From NCBI RefSeq assembly GCF_030380735.1, contig NZ_JAUDRZ010000023.1:19655-83654 (forward strand): a stretch of DNA of 64,000 bases. The letters are read 5' to 3'. Origin of the DNA: Rhizobium sp. S152. Lineage in GTDB: Bacteria; Pseudomonadota; Alphaproteobacteria; Rhizobiales; Rhizobiaceae. A program made the translations under genes and the position numbers. How positions within the stretch are numbered: the first letter of the stretch is position 1; every line of letters starts with the position of its first letter. Shown one piece after another: positions 63,627 through 64,000 of this stretch. The notes beneath the pieces are model-generated. The model saw only the letters and a program-made list of their open reading frames with translations, made no database searches and was not told where the DNA came from.

Positions 63627-63770
63627 ATGTAATCGACCATCCGCCGCGCCAGCGGTAACTGTCGGTCTAAATGAGAGTTTGGCCAGATACAGGCACCCCG
63701 CCCAGTTGCCCTCATCTCTCCAGCCGCGTTCCGAGACATCTCATGGCCCCGCCCTGCCCCTCAAACGCCA

Positions 63771-63792
63771 AAAGCCCCATGCGGGGCTTTTT
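63771..63792 (-). terminator. Terminator beyond the tRNA gene
   Basis: AGCCCC and GGGGCT around ATGC, with T-runs on both sides. It is 23 bp past the tRNA 3' end (minus strand) and 144 bp after the RidA gene, so it may serve both. Confidence 0.75.
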
Positions 63793-63815
63793 GAGTGTCG
63801 TTGTGCTTGGAAGCT

Positions 63816-63892
<77 letters not shown>

Positions 63893-63901
63893 TCCTCTAG
63901 G

Positions 63902-63981
63902 TAAGCCGCTATGCGGCTTATCCGGTGTTGCGCATTCGGCTTTGCCGAATGGCGCGGCGGCGTAACCGCGAAGCGGTTATG
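63902..63981. repeat. Cluster of three perfect hairpins with three-base loops
   Basis: Three successive stem-loops: TAAGCCGC-TAT-GCGGCTTA (63902-63920), CATTCGGC-TTT-GCCGAATG (63933-63951) and TAACCGC-GAA-GCGGTTA (63963-63979). They lie 5' of the tRNA on its own strand. They could be REP-like elements or RNA-processing structures; the window ends shortly after. Confidence 0.5.
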
Positions 63982-64000
63982 CCTTCTGCCGGACGCAAAT

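Overview
The window is a GC-rich chromosome or megaplasmid segment from an alphaproteobacterium, almost certainly a member of the Rhizobiaceae (Rhizobium, Sinorhizobium, Agrobacterium or Shinella type). The evidence is a succinoglycan (exo) gene cluster with the Sinorhizobium gene order, an alphaproteobacterial Porin_2-type porin, and a typical rhizobial initiator tRNA. The genus cannot be fixed from sequence alone. I see no insertion sequences, prophage or CRISPR array.

Layout. 1-4268: the end of an RND efflux membrane-fusion gene and its complete inner-membrane pump. 4263-20801: succinoglycan cluster. exoY-exoF-exoQ-exoZ run on the minus strand, exoX and exoU on plus, exoW on minus, and exoH-exoK-exoL/A-exoM-exoO-exoP on plus. 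Sugar-loading, all six expected glucosyltransferase activities, acetylation, succinylation, polymerisation, export and depolymerisation are present. The flippase (exoT), pyruvyltransferase (exoV), exoI, exoN and exoB are not in the window, and exoL and exoA form one open reading frame. 20802-29106: housekeeping and mixed genes (metallophosphatase, DszC/SfnB-like flavoprotein, two Rrf2 regulators, NAD synthetase, alanine dehydrogenase/PntA-like protein, porin). 29371-35642: a complete moxR-bat operon. 35706-41059: potassium-channel-like protein with a zinc ribbon, then a LysR/cupin/amine oxidase/SDR/aldo-keto reductase group. 41431-43992: a dimethylglycine/sarcosine dehydrogenase-like flavoprotein. 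44107-47914: a three-subunit, membrane-linked gluconate-2-dehydrogenase-type operon.

48350-63626 is the most interesting part. It appears to be a catabolic island for an unidentified nitrogen-containing, probably cyclic, compound. It encodes an NMT1/SsuA-type ABC importer, a Rieske oxygenase with its reductase, two paralogous nitrilase-fold amidohydrolases, a dihydroorotase/hydantoinase-type cyclic amidohydrolase, a DapA-fold lyase, three SDR proteins, a NIPSNAP protein, a RidA-type deaminase and two paralogous GntR/FCD regulators. Each regulator diverges from one nitrilase gene, giving a mirror-image layout. A repeated palindrome (consensus TGGTATACCA, best copy CATTGGTATACCAATG) sits in every divergent or internal promoter region of the island. 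This argues that the whole island is one regulon. Several enzymes lack canonical catalytic residues, so their chemistry may differ from the textbook reactions.

The window ends with tRNA-fMet (minus strand) with a terminator on its 3' side and a cluster of three tight hairpins on its 5' side.
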